From Nannobrachium achirus (lineage: Eukaryota; Chordata; Actinopteri; Myctophiformes; Myctophidae), in contig OY997645.1 of the NCBI GenBank assembly GCA_963921795.1, positions 34,606,082 through 34,670,081 on the forward strand: a DNA stretch of 64,000 nucleotides, written 5' to 3'. The translations under genes and the position numbers were made by a program. The notes beneath the pieces were generated by a model. It searched no databases, had not been told where the DNA came from, and saw only the letters and a list, made by a program, of their open reading frames with translations. Of the stretch, positions 22,320 through 35,889 are shown piece by piece (positions within the stretch are counted from its first letter, which is position 1; every line of letters begins with the position of its first letter).

Positions 22320-25300
22320 TTTTAAAATATTTTTTAAAATAATGACAAAAAAGGAAATACAAGGTTTCCACCTTACAACGACGATATGTGACCTCTGTAA
22401 AACATTTACGACGATTAAGGTGGCAAAACAAGCAAAAAAAGAATAAAAACAGACACAGATAAAACTTGCCAATGGAGACGAAGGCAAAGGCTATATAAAG
22501 GATGCTTGAGAAGGAGGGGGAATAAAAAATGCATGATGAGAGAAAGAAGACCAGAAAATATGTTCTGGGAGAGAGCTAGGTCATAGCAAGTGTACAAGCT
22601 CCCCCTGTTGGTGGCATTGAATCAATAATGTTGAATGTGTATGCCTCATTTACAACATCAGAGTAAACAAAGCTTGTTCAGGTCAAACATCTGTTTAAAA
22701 AATGCAATAAGTATGACTGGCATAAAAATATGTTCTCAATACTTAACACCATAGCAGAGAACAAAGACAGAAAAAAAATTATACAAAAAAAAAAAAACAC
22801 ACTCAATAGTCTTTAGTGAGTTCAATGAAGTGAACAAAATATTGATTTGGATGACAAAATATAATTGGTTGCTGGGAGCCTGAGTGAATAAATCTGGGTG
22901 TGAGAGCTGTTTCAGTCTTTGAGCAAGGCAACGAATCTAAAGAGAGCATATCGATTTTGTTATATTTGTTGCCAAATGTGAAATATTCATAGTATATGCT
23001 TGTTTAAGCGTATCAGATTGAGCCGGGTCGCTAATTCTACTCATTTGGCTGTTTGCAACTGCTTGCTTGTGGTCATTGATTTCACTACCATGGTGAAAGT
23101 ATAGAGCCATTACAGTTCACAAAAACTCTACAGTATAATGATGCACAGCCATAAGAGCATGGGTAAGATTACCTATGCAAAACTATGTCTGTCAAAACTA
23201 GACCAATCACAGCTTTTACGGACATCACACAGAACCATCTTGTCCATGAATACAATACATATGAGAATGCAAGAGTCCACGTTGGTCTTAAAATGAGGTG
23301 TGGTCTGTCTAAATGCTATCATAAATAAAGAGAGAAGAGTCAGAAGTGATTGTACCTTAGACAACCTTAGACAGCTCCAGGTTGGTCTAAAGCTCTGCGC
23401 AGTCACCCAGACAATATCTTCCTGTTATTTAAATAGCGCATAGTAGTGTACTGTATGTATGTATGTGTAATTTACAATTAAATTCAAAATGGTAGATGCT
23501 GAACGTGACAGCACAACAATATGAATGTGTCGTGAATAATTATAAGAATGCGTCTGACCAGAATGACAAGGAAAGAGAGATAAGGAGAGAAAAGGTTAAC
23601 GCAGTTTATTTAAGAAAACTTCGCCAAGCCGGCGGACAGCATGTTCGTCATCCGTCCATGTGTGTGGGAACAGCGAATCTCCAGCACCGCTGGACAGATC
23701 GGCGTGAAATAAAGCTATTTTTCCACATTGGCAGGTTATAGCAGCATTATTTTGGGGGGAATTCTTTAAATGTATATTACAGATTTTGTCCTAAACTCAC
23801 ACAAATCAGTACACATTAACTCTGGAATTGTGTGATCAAGATGTAATTATGAGTATGATTTCAGATCCCATTTCAAATGGCTACCGGTATACTGACTTCC
23901 AAAGTTTGCGGGCCCTGCCTGGGTAGGCAACCCAGATTGGTGGAGACCCCAGAGAAGGACACTTTTTTTTCTTTTCTTTTTTTTTTTTTTTTTACTTCTC
24001 CTTGTGTAAGAATGTCATGAATGATCCATAGCCCACTGGATTTATTTATCCGTCTCTACTCAACACAGTGACAGGTCACCATCAAATTCAGGGCTTCCGG
24101 CACACAGAGTGGGCAGTCGTACAAGTACGTCATGCTTTGTTAAAATAATACTGAGAATGAGCATGGAATTATTAACTTCATACTGTATGTCTAGATATCA
24201 CAGATGTCTCTTGGACATACAGTAAGTGGTTATTAGGCTGCAGGAGGAAGACATTCATTCTGACCAGCAGCATGCCCCCCTGACAACCGGATATTCATAT
24301 ATGGCTATACTTATATGGGCCTATCAGTTGGATCAGTGGTTCTGGACAACCTCCTATCCAAACATCAAGCTGGGCACCGCGCTCTTTGGGTCCTCATGAC
24401 ATGGACAGCAAGTTTGAAGTCTTGAGATACGCAAAGGACAGACACGGGATTGCATGCCCCACCAAGGACAGATACGTACGTACACTGAACAGAGAGATTT
24501 TGCACATTTATAGTAGGATAGCAACATAAGGAGGACTATTCGTGTCTCAGCCCAACAATAATAAAAGATGACAATTCATTCTTGAAAAAGTCCTCCTCTG
24601 GAATAACTAACAGAACACAGAACTCTGCCTTGGGAAGAACTTCTTCTACAGTATATGATAAAGATCTTATCTTACTCCAGTTTTACACTGCTGTAGCACA
24701 AATTTGAGCGGAAAACCAATTGGGAAACTGTTCAGGCTGTTGGTCTGTCTGTGTATGTATGTATCTATGTACAGTATGTACTGTAATATACTCTGAATTT
24801 GACTATCTTGAATTGACGGTATGTAAAATGTATTTCTTATTCTGTTCATGTATGTACTGTACGCATGTTTATTTATGTGGTATGTAATAAGGCAGGGCGT
24901 ATATGAACAGGAAGGATTGTTAAGGTCAAATTGTTTTCTTTTTGTGTAATGTGTCATATAATCCCTTAAGGGATGGGCCAAAATGGTGGCATGACACGAA
25001 AATAAAAATATAATTAATTCATTAACTAATTCATTTAGACAATCGACCAGCAAATCCTAATACCTAATACAAAGACGATAACACACTTACGTCCAAGAGG
25101 AGATTGCTCCATAGTCTAAGACTCTAGGGGCAAAACAAATAAAGGCTTGATCGCCTTTAGTCTTTAATCTTGTGTGAGGGACAACCAGCAGGCCCTGGGA
25201 TGAGGATCTCAGAACTGCTGGCAACAGTATCATAGTAAAATCATGACAAATCATGAATCACGAAAAAGCCATGAAACTTCATATAATATCTCTAATTATC

Positions 25301-25365
25301 TAGCATTCTGACAATTCTGTGCAATTTGATAGAAGTTAGTGGTCAAGATGGCCAATTACTGATTA
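22320..25365. other. No gene seen
   Basis: AT-rich sequence with poly(A)/poly(T) tracts (about 22787, 23965-23992). Eight TACAGTA/TACTGTA words lie between 23.1 and 24.9 kb, two of them 9 nt apart at 24770 and 24779. Confidence 0.4.
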
Positions 25366-25370
25366 ACAAA

Positions 25371-25735
25371 TTAGAGCACTTTGTGCTTCCGTAGGTTGAC
25401 AAGCTTTATGGAGATGCTGATTTCCTTAATCCAGAAGCACTTGGCACCTGCTTACAGAGCCAAAACTACTAGTAACTGGTGTACTGACCATGGCATTACT
25501 GGGCTTAAATGACCAGCCAACTGGCCTGACCTGAACCCCACAGAGAATCTGTGTTGTGTTGTCAAAAGGAAGATGAGACACCAGACTCAACCACACAGAT
25601 GAGCTTAAGGCCTCTATCAAAGCAAACCTGGGCTTCCATAACACCTCAGCAGTACCACAGGCTAATCACCTTCATGCCACGCCCCATTGATGAGGACATT
25701 GGTTTAAAAGTATTCCACACCAAGTACTGAGTGCA
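25371..25735 (+). pseudogene. Decayed Tc1/mariner-type transposase, C-terminal half
   Basis: The frame reads LEHFVLP, a TAG stop, VDKLYGDADF, and later WPDLNPTENL and VVKRKMR, the D-E-x region of Tc1-like transposases where the last catalytic acidic residue sits in P-D-L-N-P-x-E-N-L. Further on, CAGCAGTACCACAGGCTAAT encodes the C-terminal Q-x-C-H-x-L block and ends near the stop in AAGTACTGAGTGC. Several stops and frameshifts make it inactive. No terminal repeats were identified. Confidence 0.7.
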
Positions 25736-25739
25736 TAAA

Positions 25740-27365
25740 TTAACATAACATTTCAGAAGTTTGACATTTCTGTATTATAAATCCTTCTTTTGAGTGGCCG
25801 CGTGTAATATTCTATTTTCGGGCATTCTGCGGAAGTTTGCCCTTGCATAAAGTCGTCAGTTGATCAGGTCCAGACTATCGACTCCCTTCGGTCAAGATCA
25901 AATCAATCAGCATTCAGTTGATAAATAGGAGAAGGGCTGGAAGCACCACAGAAATGACATTGGTCTGCAGATACAAAACCATAACATTGGTATGTATAGG
26001 CCTACATTAAAATGTAAACTCATGGCCTATGCGCAAGAAAACTTCACTGTAGCATGAAATTACAAGTTTCCAAGAGAATAATCTGTAGTTAAGTGTTCAA
26101 GTGTGCTTTCCTTCATGCTTTAGCAAACAAAACGGGAATAGGAGGGGTGCTCAAGCACAGTGATGAAAAAACTTTATAATCTGTACCTCTTACATTGTTC
26201 ATGTTTTAATCTGAAGTGCAAATTTGTTACAAGCTGTAGACAGTACAATGTCATATACCGTCTTATATTATGGGGGTCCTGGACCATGGGGATAAGTAAT
26301 ATAAAATAACCGACTTTACCAGACATTAATGTTTCAAATTAATGGCCTCGGTTTTTCCTAAATTAAGAAGTCGAGGGTCTTTCTGTATGCATGTCTGTCT
26401 GTAGCTAATCTTGCAAACCGCTGGACTGATCACTGCTACATTTCTTGTGCAGGCTGCCAGTAGGCCAAGTACCTTTTTAGTAATTTATTGTCATTACATT
26501 GTTGCTCTGTAAGAGATAGTTTTGCATACAACACAATGCCTCACCACAAATTGAATCGTGCAAAGTGTAGAAAAATAGATTAAAGATAATAACATAAAGT
26601 TTGCATGGCAGAAACACCAGAACTCGACAATTATGTACTGTAATGCCACACAACTAAGAAAATCTACTTCTCTCCATCCACCATCCTACTCTACCTAATA
26701 CAGCACCTGCTCCAATGCTTCCAAGCTCCTTCCATGTTGTGACTCAATGTTTTCTGTCCCTGAGTGCTGTGTGCAGAAATGTGACGCATTGTTAGAAATT
26801 CCAAGGCTATGGAGAGCAGGTGCAGGGCCATTGTGACAACCACAATTTATCGGCTGCTCCCAAGCAAGAGAACACATTCAATAATGTGCAGGGAAGATTA
26901 ATCCGTCCCCCACACAGGGCTGGGCTTGCGGGCCGCGGGGACAGGCATAATTTACACGTGCAGGTAGCCCAACTCAGCAGTTAAGGCCTTCGGTGTTGTA
27001 AAATATCTGTGTATTAGCAGTTCCAATCCATTTAATTACATTTTAAACTTTCCACTGACACCATCTAACACCACAAGGCTGTCATGGACACCATGCATAA
27101 TGACCTTCTGCACATTATCTGTTTGTTCTACAAAGATCACCAGAACAAAATGCTGAAAGCCATTCCTATGATGAATCTTACTGTAATAGTATGAACATCC
27201 CTAGATACTTGGGGTCTGATGCTGGCGCTGAGGGTCCTTTCAAATACCATGTTGACTCAACACAATAGAAACTAACTGTACACCAAACCCTTACCGTAAC
27301 CAAAATAACTGTACTTAACTGTAATGTCAGAACCGCACAGTGAGTAAAAATCACACCCGTGTGAA
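25740..27365. other. No gene seen; 26690-27010 looks like unique sequence
   Basis: No repeat signature was recognised. The 26.69-27.01 kb segment is compositionally complex and is a candidate for a conservation check. Confidence 0.3.
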
Positions 27366-27371
27366 GTGGAG

Positions 27372-27372
<1 letters not shown>

Positions 27373-27427
<55 letters not shown>
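27373..27427. repeat. (TG)27 microsatellite
   Basis: Pure dinucleotide array directly before a dispersed repeat module. Confidence 0.98.
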
Positions 27428-27431
<4 letters not shown>

Positions 27432-28180
27432 CATGTGTACCGATTTTTGTGACATTTGAAGAAAATATGTAGGAAAAGGAGCAAAAAGTGTGTTTTGCGT
27501 TTCCTGCGTTCCTGAAGTAAGGATATGGTTTCTTGTTTTTAAGAAATAGGCTCCTCCCACAAGTTCCGCAAGGCGATTACGTTGTCGCGTCGCTCCAGAG
27601 ATCGTTTGTGTTTCGTTTTGAGAGGGTCGTTCCCCCTGAAAAACACGTTTTGGCATGAAACGGTTACGTTTTGCGCGTTTGTGGCGCCCCCTATGGGTCG
27701 AACTGGAAATGCTTTTGGGGATTTGTTGAATATCCCACCCGTGACTTGTGGTTAAAATTTGGTGTTGACTGGATGTTTCGTTTCTGATTTATGGCTACTT
27801 CTTACAAAACGGGCTCCTCCCGCTAACTTTGGAACCCTGTTACGGAAGAACGGTATGGACTATCGAAATATCCTTTGAATATGTTTATCGCATGAGTCCA
27901 TAGATCATGTGTACCGATTTTTGTGACATTTGGAGAAAATATGTAGGAAAAGGAGCAAAAAGTGTGTTTTGAAGAAAATTCAAAATGGCGGAAAATCTAT
28001 CATGGCGCAAATGGGCGTGGCCTATATGGGGAGATGCGTCATGACCCAAGGAATCCAGGGAAAAAATATTTTTAATTTTCCGACCTACGGTTCAAGAGTT
28101 ACAGGCCAAAACGTAAAGTGGGGTGTTATGGCGCCACCATGCGGCCAAATGACACAATTATTTTTTATTTAATCCTTGAA
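27428..28180. repeat. Dispersed repeat with a 474-bp internal direct repeat
   Basis: The module TAGATCATGTGTACCGATTT, then AAAATATGTAGGAAAAGGAG, occurs at 27427 and again at 27901. Later modules (GGCGCCACCATGCGGCC) resemble the GTGGCGC modules of family B at 51.5-52.6 kb and the core of family A. No ORF, and ends not defined. Confidence 0.6.
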
Positions 28181-28184
28181 ACCA

Positions 28185-29135
28185 TTATGAACCTTCTCTC
28201 CAAGTCTTGAAACTCTAGCCCCTATGGTTTGCGAGAGACAAATAATTGAATGTGAGTTTTTGCGATTGCCATTATAAGTCAATGGGGAAAATTAATTCAC
28301 TAATAAATTAATATCAATTAAACTATTGAACCTTTCTCTTAGCAAGTTACTAGCCCACTATTCCCGAGTAAGCCGGTCGATTTGACATATGGCGCGAGTG
28401 TGTGGTGGCAAAACTGTGGGACTAGTAGCGTGCCGAAGTTTAGGAAGTTCAGGCTACATACGGACACACAGACCCACAAAGCTACGTATAGGGAGCCTGT
28501 GTTTCACACAGCTCCAAAAATGAAGCACAGCGTTAGTTTATGCTGGACACGTGAGTCTCGCCTGCCTCAGCTGTAATCAGCTGTTAGTCAGATCCTTTCC
28601 TCATTCACAGATCTGCTGATCATTACATCACAGTGTCATAATCCAATCAGAGCTCACAGCCAGTAAGGGGGGCTCCTTTAAATACGGCTTGCATTCATTA
28701 TAGCTCTGCTTGTCTTTGATCCGAAGCCTTGGGTCCGCTGCTGCTTAGCTGCCTCCTCCACCCCAGTCTCCACCTTGCCTGTCTGGCATAGGCTCAAATA
28801 CTTGTGATTTTATGTCTGCTGATTCAAGCGAATATGTCAATGTATTGCAATTGTACTATTGTATCCCTATGGGGGTTTTTGCTTAAAGTTCCCGGATTTT
28901 GCTTAGCAGGCATGCATGTACAAAATTCAGGGAACAACTCCGAATGCGGAGGCCTTAAAACACCAAGTTTAATTGTATTCCATTTGTTGCAATAAATGGT
29001 TAAATCTACTTTGACACGAGTGTTCCTGACTAAACAGATCGTATTGATTCCGAAAAATTGAGATTCAACTTATGCATGGTTTGCTGACAAAAACACATTC
29101 ACTGCTTTTGTAATGTGTGACTGTGTCGCTGCTGC
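28185..29135. other. No recognisable gene
   Basis: Mixed sequence, possibly the continuation of the preceding repeat to about 28300. Nothing else was supported. Confidence 0.35.
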
Positions 29136-29138
29136 TGC

Positions 29139-29243
<105 letters not shown>

Positions 29244-29384
29244 GTATTATATGTAATGTTCTGCCTAAATAGGCACTTTGTAACTGGCTGTTTTCCTATT
29301 GTCTGACTGCCAGTGTTTGTCCTTTGTACAAGGTATTCTTCTACTTCTGTTTAGGTGGACATATCAATATTTCAAGTGTGTGTG

Positions 29385-29416
<32 letters not shown>

Positions 29417-29419
29417 TGT

Positions 29420-30150
29420 GTGCGTGTGTGCACTTGTGTTTGGAAAAGTACTAGAAGGACCACTGCCATAAGAGTGCAATATGGTTCACAACGGAATCCA
29501 GAGGGAAATGCATCTTTTGAAGTCATACCGTGCGAGTTTAGAGGTAAACTAGGGAATGTTTTTTTTGCTAAAGGGGACAGATCCAAGTTTTTCACAGAAG
29601 GCTAGGATATGGGAGGGTGGAGCATTGACAGACAGGGAGAGCAGCAGGCAGCCAGACAGACATGATGTACGGGCCCTGCATAATCAGTTCTCAGCCCCAT
29701 TAATCTAAGCCGACTGCAACACTTGATGAGACCGTGATGCATTTGGGGAAAGGTTCCTCCCTCAAATGTCATTCTGAAGAACACTGTCAGTGCAAGTGCT
29801 GGTGCCCAGAAGCCCAGCCACACCCCTTACCACAACACCATTAAACTCAGAGGACAAACGCTCTGAGACTCTGAGGACATCTGGAGCTCTCTGACTCAGG
29901 CAGCAGGTAGATTCATAATGATCTTCATGATGCTGTACATTATGTACTTATACATGCACAGCATGTGAGCATCATCCCTGTGCTTTGGTCTCATTTCTTA
30001 AAACTCCAACAGAACACCATAGGGGTGTTGTGTTTGCCAGGAGCAGGGGCAGAAGGCTATATAGCAGTGTAGATTTTGACAGCAAATTTAGTCCTGATTT
30101 TGTTTTAGTCAGTCTTTTGAATAACATTTAATTTTATTTATTTATTATTT
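29420..30150. other. No gene seen
   Basis: The 29.60-29.83 kb part looks unique and complex. No coding evidence. Confidence 0.35.
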
Positions 30151-30157
30151 ATTTTAA

Positions 30158-30405
30158 GAGTTGTTTTTTGGCTTTTATGCCTTCATTGATAGGACAGTAG
30201 ACTGACAAGAAATGGGTGGAGAGATGGGGAGTGACGGCAAAGGTCATCCAGATCGGGAATCGAACCGGTGACGCCGCCAGGCATCCATGCCTATGTGGCA
30301 AGGTTACACATCCCCATTCAGAAACATTATCAGAAGATTGACCATTATTCTAAATGGAGGTATGCCCAAGTGGTATGCGCCTGGACCAGTAGGCCAGCGG
30401 GAGCC
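30158..30405 (-). repeat. tRNA-derived SINE, minus orientation, second copy
   Basis: Shares GGTTCGATTCCCGATC (minus), GATGACCTTTGCC and the TTTATGCC/TTCATTGATAGGACAG tail with the copy at 3225. An extra segment of about 70 bp interrupts the tRNA-like head between GCATCCATGCC and GGTATGCGCC. Confidence 0.7.
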
Positions 30406-30527
30406 CCGATTTAATTTAGTTTTAGTAATATTTTCGTTGACTAAATGTACAGTTGATTTAGCCGTCAAAAATGCATTTTGCCGGTGACTTTATGGCGTCG
30501 TAATGCCTCATTTTACACTTTGCATGC

Positions 30528-30580
30528 TGAAAATAGCGAATCTACAATCTACAACGAGCTTGTAGATCTGCCTTTTTCAG
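30528..30580. repeat. Palindrome family H, copy 2 (degenerate)
   Basis: Left arm TGAAAATAGCGAATCTACAA, right arm CTTGTAGATCTGCCTTTTTC. The two arms have drifted but are still mostly complementary. Confidence 0.65.
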
Positions 30581-31322
30581 AGCTCAACCAAACATAAAGG
30601 GAACTGTCTTTTAGTTCTACTGGATCTCTTCTCCAATAGTTCCTCCCCAACATTTTAGTCCTTAGTTTTTATTTGTTGATGAAATTGCCATTATATTTAG
30701 TAATAGTTTTGAGGGACAGCGAATGCATTTCAACAGCGGCAGACACCACGGATTAAGAATAATTGCTGCGGCATAGGAATCATTGCCGCGGCATAGGAAT
30801 CATTGCCGTGGCTGTTGCCGGCACTTCTGGCAGTGCCGCGGCAGGTGCCGGTGCCGGAAAGTGTATTGGCTCCTTCTGATAGTTTTAGTCATCATAGTTT
30901 CGTTTTTATTTTGTTTTTATCTAGTTTTTGGCAGTGAAAGAAAATAGTCAAACATTATTCGTCACAGTTTTAGTCAACAAAATCATCACTGGTATATGGT
31001 TCCTAAATCTTTTGATACCCATCAAACCAACAGTGAGAGAACATGACCTGGGCTACTCCCCGGGGAGACAGGACATTACACCAAGCTACACAAAGCAAAG
31101 GGTCACGCTACAGGGTGAGAGAGCACACTAGAGCTTTCCTTGCGTAATTGTAAATCTTCCCTCAGGGCAGTTCAAATTGCAGGAGCACGTTCCATCATGG
31201 TTTTTTATGCGTTTATTGGTGTAGGAAATGCAATCTTAATTGCAACATCTCGACATCCAGGGTAGGGAAAGCTGAACTTTATCTTTGGAGAGAGAGACAC
31301 GAGATTTACTACTCGTAGCCAA

Positions 31323-32206
31323 TGGTAGAAAAAGTACTCACATATTCATACTCAAGTAAAAGTATCAATACTGCAATGTAGATACAGTAAAAGTCCGGAA
31401 TTCAAAATGTACTTGAGTAAACGTACAAAAGTATTGGTATCAAAATGTACGAAACGTAAAAGTAGGCTACTCAATATGCAAAATGTCCCATTTCAAGTTT
31501 TCAAATGTGTACAAATATTTTGAAAATAGCAGATCTACAAGCTCACAATGCGTTGCATCGCGATGCATTGTGAGCTTGTAGATCGTCTATTTTCAAATGG
31601 CCCAAATGTATATACTATATAGGGTTGAAGTGGTTTAATGTATGTTTTGTAATAATACTCCAAATCTACAAAGTAACTCGTAACTAAACCTTTTAATAAT
31701 TGTAGTGGAGTAAAAGTACAATATTTGAATCTGAGACGTAGTGGAGTAGAAGTAAAAGTATTGGAAATTGGAAATACAAAAGTACAAATACCTCAAAATT
31801 GTACTTAACAGAGTTTGGGCCGTTTTTGAAGAAAAAAAAAGGTTTTTGGACCTCAAAAAATGTATTAGGCATGATCGCGATCGCGAAATTGCATGTGTAA
31901 CCCCCACCAACCCATTCTTTCAAACATGGCAGCCATGTTTGTTTACATCTGAAGAAAACATAATGGCTGCTATATAATGAATGCCTGAACGGTTTTCCAA
32001 GCGGAGTTTTTTGTTTGAAAGCTGTGAACAGCGTGCACACACCTGGTGCATGATCTAGGCATGGGCGTGCACGATCCGTGCACTATGAATTACATGGAAG
32101 TCTATGGAGACCATGGCATCTTGGACCTTCAAAGACATTAATTGATTGCAACTTAAGTGTTAAGTAGAGTATTTGAGTAAATGTACTTAGTTACTTTACA
32201 CCACGG
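31323..32206. mobile_element. hAT-like MITE of the AAAAAGTACTC / GTACTTAGTTACTTTACACCAC type
   Basis: Left end TGGTAGAAAAAGTACTCACA, right end TGTACTTAGTTACTTTACACCACG; the middle repeats AAGTAAAAGTA words. This style of element is very common in fish genomes and is usually placed with hAT, which I take from general knowledge. The interior holds a palindrome family H copy (31521-31595) and a segment with GATCGCGATCGCG. No transposase. Confidence 0.55.
31521..31595. repeat. Palindrome family H, copy 3, nested in the hAT-like MITE
   Basis: Arms TGAAAATAGCAGATCTACAA and TTGTAGATCGTCTATTTTCA, continuing inward as GCTCACAATGC and GCATTGTGAGC. It is the longest and cleanest copy, about 31 paired positions per side. 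Its location inside another element shows it inserted or formed after that element. Confidence 0.85.
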
Positions 32207-32209
32207 CTC

Positions 32210-33345
32210 GTAGCTTGACAAACCTTGCTGCTTTTCGTGTTTCCAACCAGCTGGCCAGATCAGTGTTGTGCAGAACTGCCACTCAAGTAAATGTAGATTA
32301 CATGAGCTATGCAAAATTTGGATCTAGGCTATGTTGCTTTATTCAACAACAGAATACAATTTATTCAACATTCTCAGTAGTTCTGTGGTACACAGAACAC
32401 AAAGGACACCAGCTTACTACTGTATTATACACGTAATGTACTGCATGTCACATCTCAGTCACTTTTCTCATTTAAATTGAAATAAGGATTATTATCATTT
32501 GCAATTTTAGATTAAAAGGCTATGTTAGTAGTGAGTCGCAATGTGACACTTAATGGTCCTTGCAGTGTGTGGGGAGTGCAGGGCTGTGACTGTGTCATAT
32601 TCCACTGGGACACCTCTCCCCCTCTTCTGTGCCGGGCCATCGAAGAGCCATGGTCTTTATGGCCTTCAGTAATATTTCATGACCCTATATATCACTAAAC
32701 CAGAGAGCGATGCAGAAACACAGAAAGGCAGCACAGCCCGGTTTCAGTTCACAACAAACAGCACACCAACCACAAAAAGCGTACTTGAGTTGCTCCATGT
32801 CTTAAGGCTCAATGACAATAAGGTCATGTAAAATGTAGTATGTGCAAGCAGGCATGCTAAATGAACTGTGTGAATGGTGCTTCTAATAAAATGCCTTGAT
32901 GAAGTCATTTGTGCAGTAATGGTGCAGCAGCACCCTGCCATGTTGTGGTCCTTTTCCAGTTGACTGCAACAGCTTTGACTACTTTCATGTCTATTCTATA
33001 GAAAAGGGAAACACCTATGTGTTCTAGATCTATAATTTATGTAACATTTTACTCAAAATAGACAACTTAGACAAATCACTGACACAAATTAATGATGAAA
33101 ACAACCTAGGGCATATACAGTATCTATTTGTATCTGCATAAAAAGTACAGCTCTTACTATATAATACTGTAATACTGTTAACTCAGCATACCAACATTGG
33201 CAAGTTATAACAGTATAATAATCTAAAAGATATGCATTGTTCCTTCTTTCAACAAAACAGGGTGAATTTACGGGTATTCCACTTAAAGAGCACAATAGTG
33301 CCACCTAGTGTGGTTTTCTGGAAGGAGACAGCCTGCTTGCCTTTC
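32210..33345. other. No gene seen
   Basis: The 32.56-32.76 kb part looks unique. Two TAC(A/T)GTA words lie at 33116 and 33165. Confidence 0.35.
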
Positions 33346-33351
33346 TTTATC

Positions 33352-33522
<171 letters not shown>

Positions 33523-33524
33523 CA

Positions 33525-35085
33525 AAATAAGGCTTGGAAATGTCATTGGTCTGTGACTTGAAGGCTAACCAATAGCATAAGTAGCTTATAATGGTACCAG
33601 ATATTTCTAAACAGCATATATTAGCTTCAAAAAGCGTTGAAAAAATACACCCATTGCCAGTGTAATGAGTATCTCTATGTCCTTACTAGTGGGCTTTGAC
33701 ACTTTTCATTGCGTAAATGTAAAGCACTACACCTCGTAGAATCAACTTGGCTGTCAAACTGCACTTTCCCACACTGGATTTAAATACATTACTGTCTTCA
33801 TTGCCAGGTTGCTCTGTTACTCACAGATTCAATATCCATTTATTCTTGGTAATAAAAAAAATCAATCTGCATGGTGGCTGGCAGGCTTCCACAGCTACTT
33901 GATAGGGCTGAGCTGTCTCTGGGCACAGTCCTGGGAGCTGGATGTACCTCCAATGTCATAGCAACAGTTTTCTGAGCATATGAAAGAAATGTGTTACATA
34001 TATCCTTTTTATGTTTACTCAGTGATGTTGAATAGGGCCTGAATTCCTGTGGATAGATGATACTGTAAAAAGATACCATTGCCTTGGGCTCGGACAGACA
34101 GCCAGACATAATGTACAGACAAACAATAAAGCTTATATAAACGTAATATATTAATATTATACTGCCATGTGAAGGATGGTAGACTGCTTGCTGACTGGCT
34201 GTCTCTAAAGGAAAAAACTACACAATCTGCAGAATCCACAGTCTCTGCTACCACCCAGAACATCCTGACAGGGCCCATCAACGTCTGGTAAGGGACGATG
34301 GGATGGGTACCCAGATTGGGGACTAGCTCATCCTCAACTTGACTCTGCTAGGTCGGTGAGTCTGCGTTTTAACCCTTACCCGTCTTTCTTACCTCTACAA
34401 TTGACAACTTTATTTATTTTTTGTATATTATTTTTAAATTAAAAACAACAACAACTGTATTATCATTGTTAGCACCGTCTGCAGAATATGCAGCACCAAC
34501 GTTTCACTGCTTGAACCTGTATGAGTGAGTGACAAATAAACCCTCTTCAATCTTCTGAATTGAATGTAAAGGCACTTTAAGTTAAATACCTTCTATATTC
34601 CTCCAACTGGGAGGATATTACTTACTACGCCTTTTATTTCTGATATAAATTTCACAAAAGCACTGCTCTTAACAAACTGACCCATGACCTGTCCCAGAGG
34701 CTCTTGAATTTTCACTTGTTTTGAAATGCCACTGCTCAGCAGTTTCATTCTCTGCATCCAATCAGCCATCAGCTTTTGTTAGGACTGGAGAAGGGAGTTC
34801 TAAATAGCACAATTCTGTGCAATTTCTATGATTAATTCTGGAATTTCAGGAAACGAGTCACTGCTTTGGCATTGCATGTTGTCACCAGGCACGTGCACAG
34901 ATAGACATCAAAGGGGGCTTGAGCCCCTGCCCTTTTATCCGTCTGTAAAAAAGTGCCCTCTCCAGACCATGAATGCAGTTTTTACTATGGTAAAAAAGAA
35001 TGCAAATGCCCCCCTTTCCATGCCATACCTGAAGGCAGCATTCAAGAGAAATCCATGCCGTTACACCACATCTCAGTGTGGTTTT
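33525..35085. other. No gene seen; possible LINE 3' tail near 34470-34560
   Basis: CTGTATGAGTGAGTGACAAA followed by TAAACCC resembles the end of a non-LTR element, but no coding part is recognisable next to it. Confidence 0.3.
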
Positions 35086-35091
35086 AAGCAC

Positions 35092-35153
35092 CGAAAATAG
35101 CCGACCTCCAAGCTCACAACACGCGTTGTGAGCTTGGAGGTCTGCTATTTTCG
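35092..35153. repeat. Palindrome family H, copy 4, with paired arm changes
   Basis: Arms CGAAAATAGCCGACCTCCAA and TTGGAGGTCTGCTATTTTCG, then GCTCACAACA and TTGTGAGC inward. Compared with the usual GATCTACAAG/CTTGTAGATC, both arms changed together to GACCTCCAAG/CTTGGAGGTC, so pairing is kept. Confidence 0.85.
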
Positions 35154-35798
35154 ATATTTTCACCAAAAAGTCCTTTTAGAAATGTCAGCCCCTGCCTCTC
35201 TAACATTCTCTGCACGTCCCTGGTTGTCACACAACACAAACTAAAGTAATCATGTTTGACCATTGTATAGCCTTTCCATAGATTCTGAGAACACCACCTA
35301 ACCCTAACCCTGCTACAGCGCTGGACAGACTCCATCTCTTCTGCAACAGCTTGTGTTCACCTTGACAATAGTGCCACATCCTCAGCAGAAGGCAAGAAGC
35401 TTCAGGGAAGCAGCAACACTAATAACCAGATGGCAGTAACAAAGAAGCATACTGTTTTTCACAGAACACTGAACACTTAGTCCTCACTTTACATATCCAT
35501 AACTTAGCCATGTTCACAATAACCTTTGGGTAGTGCAACTTGAAGTATTGCACAATCACCATAGTCTTTGTTGAATCGTTATTACAAACCACCCATCCAA
35601 TCAGAATCACTATTAAAAACAAATGCTGTCCTTTCACAATCACTGACATTAGTCTGTCCAATCCATCCAGAACAGAATAGCTGTTATAACTTCCAATCAG
35701 AAATCATCTTAAAATAATATATACTGTATATCAATACTAGAAACCATTTGCCTTTCTCCTGTGATGCATTACCAATACAAAACAGAATGAGAGAATGA

Positions 35799-35802
<4 letters not shown>

Positions 35803-35886
<84 letters not shown>
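35803..35886. repeat. (GA)42 microsatellite
   Basis: Pure dinucleotide array. Confidence 0.98.

Positions 35887-35889
<3 letters not shown>

Noticed and set aside
23496..23741. 81-codon plus-strand open frame with a charged NDKEREIRREKVN segment
   Set aside because: No family match that I can recognise, and no splice or promoter evidence.
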